From: an uncultured Oscillospiraceae bacterium
GTDB taxonomy: Bacteria > Bacillota > Clostridia > Oscillospirales > Acutalibacteraceae
Reading direction: 5' to 3'
Length of the DNA stretch: 42,878 bases
Assembly: GCA_902492045.1 (NCBI GenBank)
Contig: CABUKB010000013.1
Coordinates: forward strand, 1-42,878
The notes under the pieces were generated by a model. The model saw nothing but the letters and a program-made list of their open reading frames with translations, was not told the origin of the DNA and did not search any database. The position numbers and the translations under genes are program-made. Shown here piece after piece: positions 16,150 through 24,513 of this stretch. Each line of letters begins with the position of its first letter. Position 1 is the first letter of the stretch.

Positions 16150-16173
16150 AGACTCACATAAAACCCTCGGAGG

Positions 16174-16809
16174 TCAGAGTACTCGGTTATCCGCCAAGAT
16201 CTCCGGTTTGTTTATCATACTGTCGGTTGGGGTAATTTCGCGGATGACCCTGCAGGGAACTCCCGCCGCAAAGCTGTTCGCCGGAATATCCCTGGTCACA
16301 ACGCTGCCTGCCCCGATGACGCAATGATCCCCAATGGTCACCCCGGGGCAAACCGTGACCGACGCGCCGAACCAGCAGTTGTTTCCAATATGTACGGGTT
16401 TCGCATAACAAAGGCGTTTTATCTCACCTTCTGCCGTCAGCATGGCCCGGCGTTCATCCGGCAGCATGGGATGCAACGGCGTGACGATGGTCACATTCGG
16501 ACCGAAGTTGCAGTCATCCCCGATTGTCACCTCCGCGTCGTCCTGTATCGTTAGATGGAAATTCCCAAAGAAATTCTTTCCGATTTTGGTGTGCTTTCCG
16601 TAGTGAAACGCAATCGGTCCTTGAATAAACCCGCCTTCACCAAATTCCCCGATAATCTCAGAAAGAATCGCCGCGCGTTTTTCCACCTCATCCTCGCAGG
16701 TTTGATTATAGGCCACATTCAGATTGTGGGTTTTCAGCTTCATGGCTTTCAGTTCGGGATCCGCAGGGTTGAACAAAATCCCCGCCTTTATTTTATCTTC
16801 TTCGCGCAT
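16174..16809 (-). CDS. Maltose/galactoside-type O-acetyltransferase (left-handed beta helix)
   Basis: A 211-residue sugar O-acetyltransferase using acetyl-CoA. It has the N-terminal Mac domain (EEDKIKAGILFNPADPELKAMK, then a helix to about 60) and a hexapeptide-repeat beta helix with the LacA/Maa landmarks FGPNVTIVTPLHPMLPDERRA near 105, containing the catalytic His, and the coil VHIGNNCWFGASVTVCPGVTIGDHCVIGAGSVVTRDIPANSFAAGVPCRV near the end. Typical length for the family is 180-205. The start at 16809 has GGGAGGAAG upstream. It is the last gene of the sugar-related minus cluster but is separated from the ThuA gene by 220 bases containing a large hairpin, so it may be transcribed separately. 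The acceptor sugar is unknown. Confidence 0.9.
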   Translation of the reverse strand: MREEDKIKAGILFNPADPELKAMKLKTHNLNVAYNQTCEDEVEKRAAILSEIIGEFGEGGFIQGPIAFHYGKHTKIGKNFFGNFHLTIQDDAEVTIGDDCNFGPNVTIVTPLHPMLPDERRAMLTAEGEIKRLCYAKPVHIGNNCWFGASVTVCPGVTIGDHCVIGAGSVVTRDIPANSFAAGVPCRVIREITPTDSMINKPEILADNRVL

Positions 16810-16928
16810 TCCGGCTTCCTCCCAGGATCTATTATTCCAGGGTATTCCAACATCATCCTTTACGTGCAGGAAACGGGCATCGCATGGCGAGACGGAAGAT
16901 CGTTCGCTTGTGTATCGCCATACATATA

Positions 16929-16962
16929 CAGAGGACAGGCGAACCGGCTCGTCTGTCCTCTG
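16929..16962 (-). terminator. Large hairpin after the ThuA gene
   Basis: A 10-bp perfect inverted repeat (16929-16938 with 16953-16962) lies 67 bases beyond the ThuA stop. The U tract is poor on both strands (TATATG on minus), so it may be an attenuating terminator or an RNA-stabilising hairpin. Confidence 0.5.
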
Positions 16963-17029
16963 TCCTTTAACATTCCGGCCGGACAAGAGGCCGTCTATCC
17001 CTGTCTTTGGCCCAGCACATTCTTAGCAC

Positions 17030-17788
17030 CTAAAATTGGTCAATCGGCAGCCCTTTTGCCACTCGGTCTTCAGTGGTGCCGTCGATATCATAACATTTCA
17101 ATGTCGTGCGCCAGTTGTCCGGCGCAGCCCATCGGACCGCATTGCCGATGACTTTCAGAATATCGGGATGGCAGTAAACGGGATAGGTTTCATGCCCAGG
17201 CTGAAAATAGAAAATTTTTCCGGCGCCTCGTTTCCAGCAGCAGCCAGACCGGAACAATTCCCCTCCCCGGAACCATCCGGCGAATACCAGTTCATCCGGC
17301 TGAGGAATATCAAAAAACTCCCCGTACATCTCTTCCTCTGGAATCTCGATGTTCATGGGAATTCCCTTGGCGATGGGGTGGCCCGGATTGACACACCAAA
17401 GCCGCTCATAATCGCCCTCCCGGCATCGCAGGGAACAGGTGGTCCCCATCAGCAGGCGAAAGGGCTTGGAATAATGGCCGGAGTGCAACACGACCAGCCC
17501 CATGCCGAGCAGAACCCGGTCCGCCACTTTGCGGGCGAGATCATCCGGCACCAGGGCGTGTCCCACATGCCCCCACCATACCATCACGTCGGTGGTGTTC
17601 AGCACTTCGTCGGGCAGACCGCAGTCAGGCTGATCCAACGTCGCCGTCCTCACCTCGAACTCGTCCGGGCTTTTCCCTAGATACTCCGCGATGGCCGCAT
17701 GAATTCCACCGGGATAGTGAGACATTTGCTCCGGTATTTCTTTTTCATGGATATTTTCATTCCATACCGTGACACGTATCAAATTCAT
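17030..17788 (-). CDS. ThuA-like (trehalose utilization) domain protein
   Basis: A 252-residue protein with the class I glutamine amidotransferase-like fold of the ThuA family. Visible landmarks are VTVWNEN at the N-terminus, DVMVWWGHVGHALVPDD near 67, GLVVLHSGHYSKPFRLLMG near 97 and GKIFYFQPGHETYPVYCHPDILKVIGNAVRWA near 195. ThuA proteins occur in sugar catabolic operons beside Gfo/Idh/MocA oxidoreductases and are thought to act on keto-sugars, but the reaction is not generally settled. Here it is 12 bases after the oxidoreductase gene and so co-transcribed. Length is normal for bacterial ThuA proteins. Confidence 0.88.
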   Translation of the reverse strand: MNLIRVTVWNENIHEKEIPEQMSHYPGGIHAAIAEYLGKSPDEFEVRTATLDQPDCGLPDEVLNTTDVMVWWGHVGHALVPDDLARKVADRVLLGMGLVVLHSGHYSKPFRLLMGTTCSLRCREGDYERLWCVNPGHPIAKGIPMNIEIPEEEMYGEFFDIPQPDELVFAGWFRGGELFRSGCCWKRGAGKIFYFQPGHETYPVYCHPDILKVIGNAVRWAAPDNWRTTLKCYDIDGTTEDRVAKGLPIDQF

Positions 17789-17800
17789 CCGCTCCCCGTA

Positions 17801-18865
17801 TCAGATTTCGCAGTGGATTGCCTGCCCCACGCGGTCGGACTCAAAGGCCGCTTCCATCACCTTCATCACCCGCATCGCCTCTTCCGGCTTCACCCGTAGT
17901 TCCGCTTTGCCGTCAAGCACATCGGCGAGGTTGCGGTAAAAGACATCGTAATCGGACTGATACTGGTCCGGATCGAGTTCGATTTGTTCGATGGTGTCTT
18001 TGGATCTGGGCGCCATGGTTTTGGTCGGTCCAGCCTTGGTATAGACGATATCCTCTTCCCAAGTGACCTCACGCTCTGCGGCCCGAATGATCCGTCCCTT
18101 GCAGGACCAATCGTCGATCAGCAGCGCGCCGCGGTCTCCGCAGACATACCATCGGGGGATGTTGGCATAGTGGCTGGTCCCCACCTCGATCGTGGCCATC
18201 ACGCCATTGTCAAACTGGAGAAACGCCTTGAATCCGTCGTCGCACTCCTGATATTGGACGTGATACATCTTGCAGAACACCGATGTCACCTTATGGGGCG
18301 CATACATCATCACCACCTGGTCGAGGAGGTGAACGCCCCAGTCGAGCATCATGCCGCCGCCGGCTACCGCATACTGCCGCCAGCCCTCGGGAATGCCGCG
18401 GGAGCCCACGACATTGGACACGATTTCAAATACGTTGCCGAGCAGTCCGGCCTGGACCGTTTCAAGCACGGCGGTATAGTCCGCGTCGGCCCGGCGATTC
18501 TGGTGGACGGTAAACAAGCTGCCGGTCCGGCGGGCCGTATCCATCATGGCCTGCAATTCCCCGCTGCTCATGGCGACCGGCTTTTCACATACTACGGCCT
18601 TGCCCGCCTCAAGCGCCTGGCAGACCTGCGGCATATGAAAATTGTTCGGAGTTGCTACGACCACAATGTCCACCGTGGGATCGGCCAGCAGTGCTTCAAA
18701 ACTCGGATAGGTAGTCGTAATGCCGTCTTCCTTCGCCGCCTCCATCCGGGCGGGATTGATATCGTATACGCTGTCGATACAGACACGGGGGGTCTTGCAG
18801 ATCCCGGTTTTATGCCAGCGACCCATGCCGCCGTAGCCGACAAGCGCAGCCTTATACGTTTTCAT
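17801..18865 (-). CDS. Gfo/Idh/MocA family NAD(P)-dependent oxidoreductase
   Basis: A 354-residue sugar or cyclitol dehydrogenase. The N-terminal Rossmann fold starts with ALVGYGGMGRWH, then DPTVDIVVVATPNNFHMPQVCQALEAGKAVVCEKPVAMS, whose EKP motif carries the substrate-contacting lysine near residue 95. The C-terminal GFO/IDH/MocA domain includes GGGMMLDWGVHLLDQVVMM near 165, with the conserved Asp and His of the active site. It follows the TIM-barrel isomerase gene by 28 bases and precedes the ThuA gene by 12, so the three form one unit for a non-glucose sugar or inositol-like compound; which one cannot be read from sequence. Confidence 0.92.
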   Translation of the reverse strand: MKTYKAALVGYGGMGRWHKTGICKTPRVCIDSVYDINPARMEAAKEDGITTTYPSFEALLADPTVDIVVVATPNNFHMPQVCQALEAGKAVVCEKPVAMSSGELQAMMDTARRTGSLFTVHQNRRADADYTAVLETVQAGLLGNVFEIVSNVVGSRGIPEGWRQYAVAGGGMMLDWGVHLLDQVVMMYAPHKVTSVFCKMYHVQYQECDDGFKAFLQFDNGVMATIEVGTSHYANIPRWYVCGDRGALLIDDWSCKGRIIRAAEREVTWEEDIVYTKAGPTKTMAPRSKDTIEQIELDPDQYQSDYDVFYRNLADVLDGKAELRVKPEEAMRVMKVMEAAFESDRVGQAIHCEI

Positions 18866-18893
18866 CGGTTTTCCAGTCCCTTCTTTTTTCGGG

Positions 18894-19859
18894 TCAGGCC
18901 CACCACATAGCGGCAGGTTCTTCCGTTATCATGACGATCTTGAGAAAAGCTATGGCCTTTTCCAAACCTTCCTTGACCGACATCAGCCCATCCTCATGCT
19001 CGATGCTGACCGAGCCATCATAGCCAATGCTCTGCAGGGTGGACATCATATCCTTCCAGGTCTGAGCATTGGAACCGTACCCGACGGTGCGGAACACCCA
19101 GCTCCGGTCGAGGAGGTTTCCGTAATGCCCGGTATCAAGCACCCCGTTTTTGGCTTTGTTTGCGGGATCCACCCGGGTATCTTTGGCGTGGAAGTGATAG
19201 ACAGCGCCCTGGAGCTCCCGCAGAGCCATAACCGGATCCATACCCTGCCAGATCAGATGACTGGGGTCGAAATTGGCGCCGATCATATCGCCGACTGCCT
19301 TCCGCAGACGCAGCAGAGTAGCGGGATTGTACACACAGAAACCCGGATGCATTTCAAAAGCAATTTTGGTGACGCCGCAGGAGCGCGCAATCTCCGTGGC
19401 ATCCTTCCAGTAGGGAATGAGCACTTCATTCCACTGCCAGTCGAGAATCTCGCTGTAATCCTCCGGCCAGGAACAAGTAACCCAGTTGGGCCGTTCCGAC
19501 GAATCGCAGTCACCCGGGCAGCCTGAAAATGTCACGACCGTATCAACGCCCAGCTGTTGGGCCAAACGGCAGGTGTCCACATAGACTTGATGATAGGCCG
19601 CCGCTTTTTCTTTGTTGGGATGGACCGGGTTGCCGTGGCAGGAAAGAGCGCTGATCTCAAGATCAAATTCATTTAACAGTGCCTTGAATTCCGCAATTTT
19701 ATCCGGATGGTCAAGGTAGATCTCCGGATTCATATGATTATGATTGGTATAGCCGCCGGTGCCGAGTTCCACAGTCTGGACACCAAGCGAATGCAGATAG
19801 GCGAAAGCCTCCCGGGCGGACATACTTTGCAGCGGGACGGTGAGAACTCCCAACTTCAT
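18894..19859 (-). CDS. Sugar phosphate isomerase/epimerase (AP endonuclease 2 fold)
   Basis: A 321-residue xylose isomerase-like TIM barrel. Motifs are KLGVLTVPLQSM at the N-terminus, SALSCHGNPVHPN near 75, TVVTFSGCPGD near 110, IAFEMHPGFCVYNPATLLRL near 170, GANFDPSHLIWQGMDP near 198, VYHFHAKDTR near 222 and GSVSIEHEDGL near 290; the Glu, Asp, His and Glu in these strand ends are the expected metal site. The start at 19859 is preceded by AAAGGAGTG. It is the first gene of the isomerase-oxidoreductase-ThuA unit, with a TATAAT box about 60 bases upstream. Confidence 0.9.
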   Translation of the reverse strand: MKLGVLTVPLQSMSAREAFAYLHSLGVQTVELGTGGYTNHNHMNPEIYLDHPDKIAEFKALLNEFDLEISALSCHGNPVHPNKEKAAAYHQVYVDTCRLAQQLGVDTVVTFSGCPGDCDSSERPNWVTCSWPEDYSEILDWQWNEVLIPYWKDATEIARSCGVTKIAFEMHPGFCVYNPATLLRLRKAVGDMIGANFDPSHLIWQGMDPVMALRELQGAVYHFHAKDTRVDPANKAKNGVLDTGHYGNLLDRSWVFRTVGYGSNAQTWKDMMSTLQSIGYDGSVSIEHEDGLMSVKEGLEKAIAFLKIVMITEEPAAMWWA

Positions 19860-19918
19860 ACCGAACACTCCTTTATGTAATAACTGACTCCCAATTAGGG
19901 GGGATTTCCTACAAGATC

Positions 19919-19949
19919 ATTATAGCGCAGCCGCGCGGTTTTTCAGCAA
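19919..19949 (-). promoter_or_regulatory. Possible promoter of the isomerase/oxidoreductase/ThuA unit
   Basis: On the minus strand a consensus TATAAT (19919-19924) is preceded at 19 bases by TTGCTG (19944-19949). The spacer is long and contains an inverted CCGCGCGG, so the -35 assignment is uncertain. Confidence 0.55.
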
Positions 19950-20217
19950 CTATTGTCCACTTTTTTACAAACTTTTTATTTATTCCGGCTGGCACGGCAC
20001 TTCCTCAAACGGTCGGAGTGTCAACGGGGCCATTTTCGTCCCATATGCATCCCTCGGCAGGCGGACAGGCCCGTATTGTCTTTTACTAAGCATAACCCCC
20101 TGTCTCTTTTTTGTCAATGGCAAGAAGAGGGCCGCCGGCCTCCGGGATGTTCCCGCCTTTCATCCCGGCATTTCGCTCCTTCGCACCGATCCTATAGGAG
20201 ACAGCCGCTATGTCCCC

Positions 20218-20246
20218 TTGACATCTGAAAAGGGTTATGCTATACT
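20218..20246 (+). promoter_or_regulatory. Promoter of tRNA-Gly
   Basis: TTGACA (20218-20223), a 17-base spacer and TATACT (20241-20246), 20 bases before the tRNA. Confidence 0.92.
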
Positions 20247-20266
20247 AGCTCACGCGTTCTAAGAAT

Positions 20267-20342
20267 GCGGCTTTAGCTCATCTGGTAGAGCGCCACCTTG
20301 CCAAGGTGGAGGTAGCGAGTTCGAGCCTCGTAAGCCGCTCCA
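20267..20342 (+). tRNA. tRNA-Gly (anticodon GCC)
   Basis: A complete cloverleaf: acceptor GCGGCTT pairs with AAGCCGC, D arm GCTC/GAGC, anticodon stem CCACC/GGTGG around the loop TTGCCAA (anticodon GCC), T arm with TTCGAGC, and an encoded CCA end at 20340-20342. It is a single-gene transcription unit with its own promoter and terminator. Confidence 0.97.
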
Positions 20343-20346
20343 ATAT

Positions 20347-20386
20347 CGAAAGAAGCCGATTGCTGTAAAGCGGTCGGCTTCTTTCG
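20347..20386 (+). terminator. Terminator of tRNA-Gly
   Basis: A 13-bp perfect stem (20347-20359 with 20374-20386) four bases after the tRNA; the 3' arm is T-rich (CTTCTTTCG). Confidence 0.8.
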
Positions 20387-20468
20387 TAAGTGCTTTATCT
20401 CCAGTACGGTCGGTCTCAAAAACGGCAGAAAGTTCCCATTGAAACCGACCCGTCGGTTTCATGTGTGA

Positions 20469-20498
20469 AAACCGCCCGGCATAAACGCCGGGCGGTTT
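20469..20498 (-). terminator. Terminator hairpin after the DacA-type gene
   Basis: A 12-bp perfect stem (20469-20480 with 20487-20498), GC-rich and ending in T/A-rich flanks on both strands. It is 70 bases beyond the carboxypeptidase stop. A second dyad (20441-20449 with 20452-20460) lies between it and the tRNA terminator. Confidence 0.65.
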
Positions 20499-20568
20499 CT
20501 CGCTGTGCAGGCGCTCAGGTCTTCATAGGCGGAGCGGAGAGCCACAGGATTGACTCTCAGAGAATCCA

Positions 20569-21822
20569 TCATCCGAGCAGTGCGGCCAGCAGCTTCCAGA
20601 ACGCACCGCCAAAGCCAAGCCGCGCCACCCCTTCGGAGGCCCGGATCGGATATTCGGCAATTTTCTCCCCATCCAGCATTACCTGGATCTGTCCGATCAC
20701 CTGGCCCTCATACACGGGAGCTTCCAGATTTTCTGCCAGTTCCGTTGTGCAAGTCACCTGTTTTTCCTGTCCTTTGCGCAGCAGAAGCGGCCGAATCTCA
20801 TCCGCGACCGGAATCGTGATTTCCGATACCCCGCGCAGCACCGGCACGGAAGGAAGCGCGTCGGTATCCACCTGCGGTGTATAAATGCTGTAATTGGCGA
20901 AACCGTAATCAAGCATTTTTCGGGCGCCGCCAAACCGCTCGTCGGTCGTTTCGCAGCCCAGGATAACCGCGACAAAGGCCAGCCCATCCCTTTCTGCCGT
21001 AGCCGACAGATTGTGCCCGGCCTTGCTGGTCGTTCCGGTTTTCAGGCCGGTCGCGCCGGCATAGTGCCGCACAAGTTTGTTGGTGTTGACCAGTTGCGAC
21101 GCCCCTCCCCGCAGACTGTCCATCCATATGGTGGTGTAATCCACGATCTTCGGATGTTTCATCAATTCTCTGGACATGACGGCCACATCGTAGGCGCTGG
21201 AATACGCCTCATCGTTTAGGCCGCTGCAATCGAGAAAGAGGGTATCGTTCATCCCCAGTTCGGCCGCGCGCTGATTCATCCGCGCGACAAATTCCTCGAT
21301 GGATCCGGCCAGATGTTCCGCCAGTGCCGCGCAGGCATCGTTTGCGGAGACCACCGCCGCCGCCTTGACCAGTTCATCGACCGTCATAGTCTCGCCGACT
21401 TCCAGCCATATCTGGGACCCACCCATGGAGGCAGCCGTCGGCGAACAGGTCACCGGCTCATCAAGGGTGATCAGGCCCTCGTCCAAGGCTTCCATGACTA
21501 ACAACAGCGTCATGACCTTGGTAACAGAGGCAATCGGCAGTTTTTCATGCGCATTTTTTTCAAAGAGGATTTCACCGCTCGACTGTTCCATCAAAATGGC
21601 GGATTTGCCGCCGATGTCCAAAGCCGCCGTTTCGGCGGGAACTGTGCCGACCGGCTCCCACACCTCGTTCGCATCCTCCGACAGCAGAGCCTCCGCCGTT
21701 TCCCCTTCCTCCGTATCCACGATGACGGCCGGTGCCTCCTCCGCCAGGGTTCCAAACGGGAACGATCCGATGAGAAGCAGACCCCCGAGCAGAGCCACCA
21801 GCAAGCGTTTGCCACGTTTCAT
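20569..21822 (-). CDS. D-alanyl-D-alanine carboxypeptidase (DacA/DacF type, penicillin-binding protein 5 family)
   Basis: A 417-residue secreted serine peptidase that removes the terminal D-Ala of peptidoglycan stem peptides. It has a signal peptide (about 1-27, hydrophobic core VALLGGLLLIGSFPFGTLA), a linker, the S11 catalytic domain with S99-x2-K102, S159-A-N161 and K261-T-G263, and the smaller C-terminal PBP5 domain (about 310-400), ending in an amphipathic helix that would hold it to the membrane. The start is fixed by GAAGGGG and by the signal peptide; the open frame extends 38 codons further up without support. In spore formers, paralogues serve either vegetative wall or cortex; no sporulation promoter could be seen here. 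Confidence 0.93.
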   Translation of the reverse strand: MKRGKRLLVALLGGLLLIGSFPFGTLAEEAPAVIVDTEEGETAEALLSEDANEVWEPVGTVPAETAALDIGGKSAILMEQSSGEILFEKNAHEKLPIASVTKVMTLLLVMEALDEGLITLDEPVTCSPTAASMGGSQIWLEVGETMTVDELVKAAAVVSANDACAALAEHLAGSIEEFVARMNQRAAELGMNDTLFLDCSGLNDEAYSSAYDVAVMSRELMKHPKIVDYTTIWMDSLRGGASQLVNTNKLVRHYAGATGLKTGTTSKAGHNLSATAERDGLAFVAVILGCETTDERFGGARKMLDYGFANYSIYTPQVDTDALPSVPVLRGVSEITIPVADEIRPLLLRKGQEKQVTCTTELAENLEAPVYEGQVIGQIQVMLDGEKIAEYPIRASEGVARLGFGGAFWKLLAALLG

Positions 21823-22055
21823 GCGTATACCCCTTCTTTCCCTCCAGGATGCGAGGGCTATGCGGGGATGCCGGAACCGCCCTCCCTGTTCGTTCATAGG
21901 CCGACCCGTTACCCTCGTTGTCTTCCCTATAAACATATGCGAACGGAGAATGGTTCATGATAACGATTCACTCTTTCCGGGGAAACCGGAAACACCGCCT
22001 TTGCACCCAACGGATGGGCGGCGCGGCTTACGGACCGCATGGCGGGTTCACCCAT

Positions 22056-23177
22056 TCACAGCAGTTCGGCCAGAATCGCGTTTGAGAGCAGGAACCCCTC
22101 CCTGGTCAGGCGGATTCCCTTGGGATCACAGACGAGCAGGTGCCGTGGCAAAGAAGCGGCCCGCTCTCGCCAGACCTCCGGGATTGCCGTGCCGAACCGG
22201 GCGGTATATGCGGTTTCGGTCAGGCCGTCGGTCAGGCGGAGCCGGAGTAAAAGAAACTCCTCTGGGGAACCGGTGCGGATTTCCTCCTCCGCTTCCGGCT
22301 GGGGTTCCGCCCCCTTGAGAAAAGCCGTCAGATCCCGCGGATAAGCGAACCGCCGCCCGCCGATGCAGGAATGGGCCGACGGACCGATTCCGAGATAAGG
22401 GGCGCCCGTCCAGTACTTCAGGTTGTGTCGGCTTTCCCGTCCGGGCTGTGCAAAATTTGAAATTTCGTACTGCCGAAACCCGGACTTTTCGAGCGTCTCA
22501 CAGGCAGTCAGATACAGAGAAGCCGCCTCGTCTTCCCCGGGCAGCCTCAAATCGTTCCGCTTTCCAAAGGGCGTCTGCTCCTCGATTTTAAGAAGATACG
22601 CCGAGACATGGGCCGCCCCCAGTTTTCCACAGAGGTCCGCCGAGCGGCGGACAGAGGCCTCGTTCTGCCCCTCGACAGCCAGCATCAGGTCGAGCGATAG
22701 ATTGGCCAGCCCCGCCTTATGGGCGGCCTCTACCGCCTGGATGACGGCCGCCGCCCCATGTCGCCGCCCCAGAAGGCGCAGCTCGTCTTCCGAACTCGAC
22801 TGCATTCCCAGAGACAAGCGGTTTCCGCCGGCCTGCGCAAATATCCGCAGGGTTTCGGCCAGCCCGTTTAACCCCTCTGCGTCAGCGGGGTTGGCTTCTA
22901 AGGTGATCTCCGCTCCTTTCAGCGAAAAACGGCGGGCAGCCCTTTCAATTAGACGCGCCAGCCTCTCGCCCCCCAAAAGAGAGGGCGTACCGCCGCCAAA
23001 ATACAGGGTGTCAGCCGGGCCGTTCAGACGGTCTGCCCAGCGATCCAGCGCCGTCTCCACTGCCGTGGTATACCGGTCCAGCCATTCCTCATCCGCCGCC
23101 AGGGGAAGGGAATAAAAGTCGCAGTATGGGCATTTGGACAAGCAAAAGGGCACGTGAATATATAACCCGACCGGCAA
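22056..23177 (-). CDS. hemW: Radical SAM protein HemW (heme chaperone, formerly coproporphyrinogen III oxidase-like)
   Basis: A 373-residue radical SAM enzyme with the 4Fe-4S motif C12-LSK-C16-PY-C19 and the following TLYFGGGTPSLL near 78. Motifs that separate HemW from the oxygen-independent HemN are the short length and the HNLKYW segment near 240, shared by both, with no long HemN N-terminal trip-wire. The C-terminal HemN domain carries EEFLLLRLRLTDGL near 310. HemW is thought to insert heme into respiratory proteins. The start codon is TTG with GGGGGAGGG six bases upstream. It lies about 80 bases after aspartokinase, separated by a terminator. Confidence 0.9.
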   Translation of the reverse strand: MPVGLYIHVPFCLSKCPYCDFYSLPLAADEEWLDRYTTAVETALDRWADRLNGPADTLYFGGGTPSLLGGERLARLIERAARRFSLKGAEITLEANPADAEGLNGLAETLRIFAQAGGNRLSLGMQSSSEDELRLLGRRHGAAAVIQAVEAAHKAGLANLSLDLMLAVEGQNEASVRRSADLCGKLGAAHVSAYLLKIEEQTPFGKRNDLRLPGEDEAASLYLTACETLEKSGFRQYEISNFAQPGRESRHNLKYWTGAPYLGIGPSAHSCIGGRRFAYPRDLTAFLKGAEPQPEAEEEIRTGSPEEFLLLRLRLTDGLTETAYTARFGTAIPEVWRERAASLPRHLLVCDPKGIRLTREGFLLSNAILAELL

Positions 23178-23216
23178 CAGAAACCCTCCCCCTTTTCAGA
23201 ATTTTCAGCGAAGAAA

Positions 23217-23240
23217 CGCCGGGATCGTGGGATCCCGGCG
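23217..23240 (-). terminator. Terminator of the aspartate-family operon
   Basis: A 10-bp perfect GC-rich stem (23217-23226 with 23231-23240) with a four-base loop, 19 bases after the aspartokinase stop, followed on the minus strand by TTTCTTCG. Confidence 0.85.
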
Positions 23241-23259
23241 GGTAGGTCTGATAATCGCC

Positions 23260-24465
23260 TTATTCCTCATAAAAAGCCTTGTGGACAGCCGCGACAGCGC
23301 GGTCGGCATCCTCTTTCGCAATCAGGACCGACACCTTGATCTCGCTCGTGGATATCATCTGGATGTTCACATTCGCGGCGGCAAGCGCCTCAAACATGAG
23401 GGCGGCCGTGCCTTCATGGGTCTCCATCCCCGCACCGACAATCGACACTTTCGCGACCTCGGTGTCGAAAGTCAAACTCTTAGCTCCGACCAAATCGCAG
23501 TAATCCTTCAAGGCGGCAACCGCATCTTCCCCTTTGTCCTCCGGGACGGTAAAGGTAATGTCCTTCGTGCCGTCCCGGCCGATGGACTGCAGAATGATGT
23601 CCACATTGGCGTGGGCTTTGGCCACCCGGGAGAAGATTTTAAAGGCAATGCCCGGTTCATCCGGCAGACCGACGATCATAACCCGCGCGACGTTGGCGTC
23701 CTTGGCAACGCCTTTAATCAACATTTCTTCCATTTTCGCGACCTCCTTGACTTTGGTGCCGGGGATGGGATTCAAGCTGGACAGCACCTCCAGCTCGACA
23801 TTGTATTTTTTGGCCATTTCCACTGACCGGTTGTTGAGGACTTGGGCCCCCAAAGTGGCGAGTTCGAGCATTTCGTCGTATGTAATTTCCTGTAGACGGC
23901 GCGCACCGGGCACTTTGTGGGGATCGGCGGTATAGACGCCTTCGACATCGGTATAGATCTGACACAGGTCGGCATGCATGGCGGCAGCGATGGCGACTGC
24001 ACTGGTATCCGATCCGCCCCGGCCCAGGGTGGTGATATCTTCATATTTGTTCAGCCCCTGGAAACCGGCCACCACCACGATCCTCCGCTTATCCAGCGCC
24101 GCCCGGATCCGTTCCGGATCCACCCGTTTGATGCGGGCGGAGGAATAGGTGGAGTTGGTCCTGAATCCCGCCTGCCATCCAAGCAGTGAGAGTACCGGGC
24201 AGCCGATGCTCTCAATGGCCATGGCGAGCAGGGAAATCGAGATCTGCTCGCCCGCCGACAGGAGCATATCCATCTCCCGCTTGCTCGCCCGTGGATTGAG
24301 TTCCCTGGCCTTCTCAATCAGATCGTCGGTGGTGTCCCCCTGAGCGGAGACCACCACCACCACATCATTTCCCGCCTTATAGGTATCGGTCACGATCCTT
24401 GCCACATTGCGCACCCGCGCCGCATCAGCGACTGAACTGCCGCCGAACTTTTGTACTACCAGCAT
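23260..24465 (-). CDS. lysC: Aspartate kinase
   Basis: A 401-residue enzyme that phosphorylates aspartate, the first step toward lysine, threonine and methionine. KFGGSS at 6-11 binds the nucleotide, TLGRGGSDTSAVA near 145 and DVEGVYTADPHKV near 178 are the other catalytic segments, and two ACT domains (about 260-330 and 340-401) give allosteric control. Length and layout match the monofunctional, Bacillus LysC/DapG-type enzyme. The start at 24465 is chosen because GGAGG is seven bases upstream; ATGs further up are too close to or before that site. It is the last gene of the operon, 48 bases behind homoserine kinase. No lysine riboswitch precedes it. Confidence 0.95.
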   Translation of the reverse strand: MLVVQKFGGSSVADAARVRNVARIVTDTYKAGNDVVVVVSAQGDTTDDLIEKARELNPRASKREMDMLLSAGEQISISLLAMAIESIGCPVLSLLGWQAGFRTNSTYSSARIKRVDPERIRAALDKRRIVVVAGFQGLNKYEDITTLGRGGSDTSAVAIAAAMHADLCQIYTDVEGVYTADPHKVPGARRLQEITYDEMLELATLGAQVLNNRSVEMAKKYNVELEVLSSLNPIPGTKVKEVAKMEEMLIKGVAKDANVARVMIVGLPDEPGIAFKIFSRVAKAHANVDIILQSIGRDGTKDITFTVPEDKGEDAVAALKDYCDLVGAKSLTFDTEVAKVSIVGAGMETHEGTAALMFEALAAANVNIQMISTSEIKVSVLIAKEDADRAVAAVHKAFYEE

Positions 24466-24513
24466 CGCCATTCCTCCGGTTGTCATGATGAGACTGAGGT
24501 CATGAGACCCCCG

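Larger units (their letters stand above)
19860..20266. other. Divergent intergenic region
   Basis: Apart from the promoter of the minus-strand sugar unit (19919-19949) and the tRNA promoter (20218-20246), I see no gene, RNA or repeat here. A 91-codon plus-strand frame (19953-20228) has no ribosome site and no domain. Confidence 0.5.

Noticed and set aside
15802..16161. A 119-codon plus-strand frame between yaaL and the acetyltransferase
   Set aside because: Overlaps yaaL and its sigma E-like promoter in antisense, no ribosome site, no domain.
15945..16170. Possible SRP RNA near yaaL
   Set aside because: The conserved GGAA/GCAGCC-type SRP loop and helix 8 motifs were not found on either strand.
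20569..21940. Sigma F-type promoter before the carboxypeptidase gene (as for dacF)
   Set aside because: GCATA-like boxes occur upstream but no -10 match stands at the right distance.
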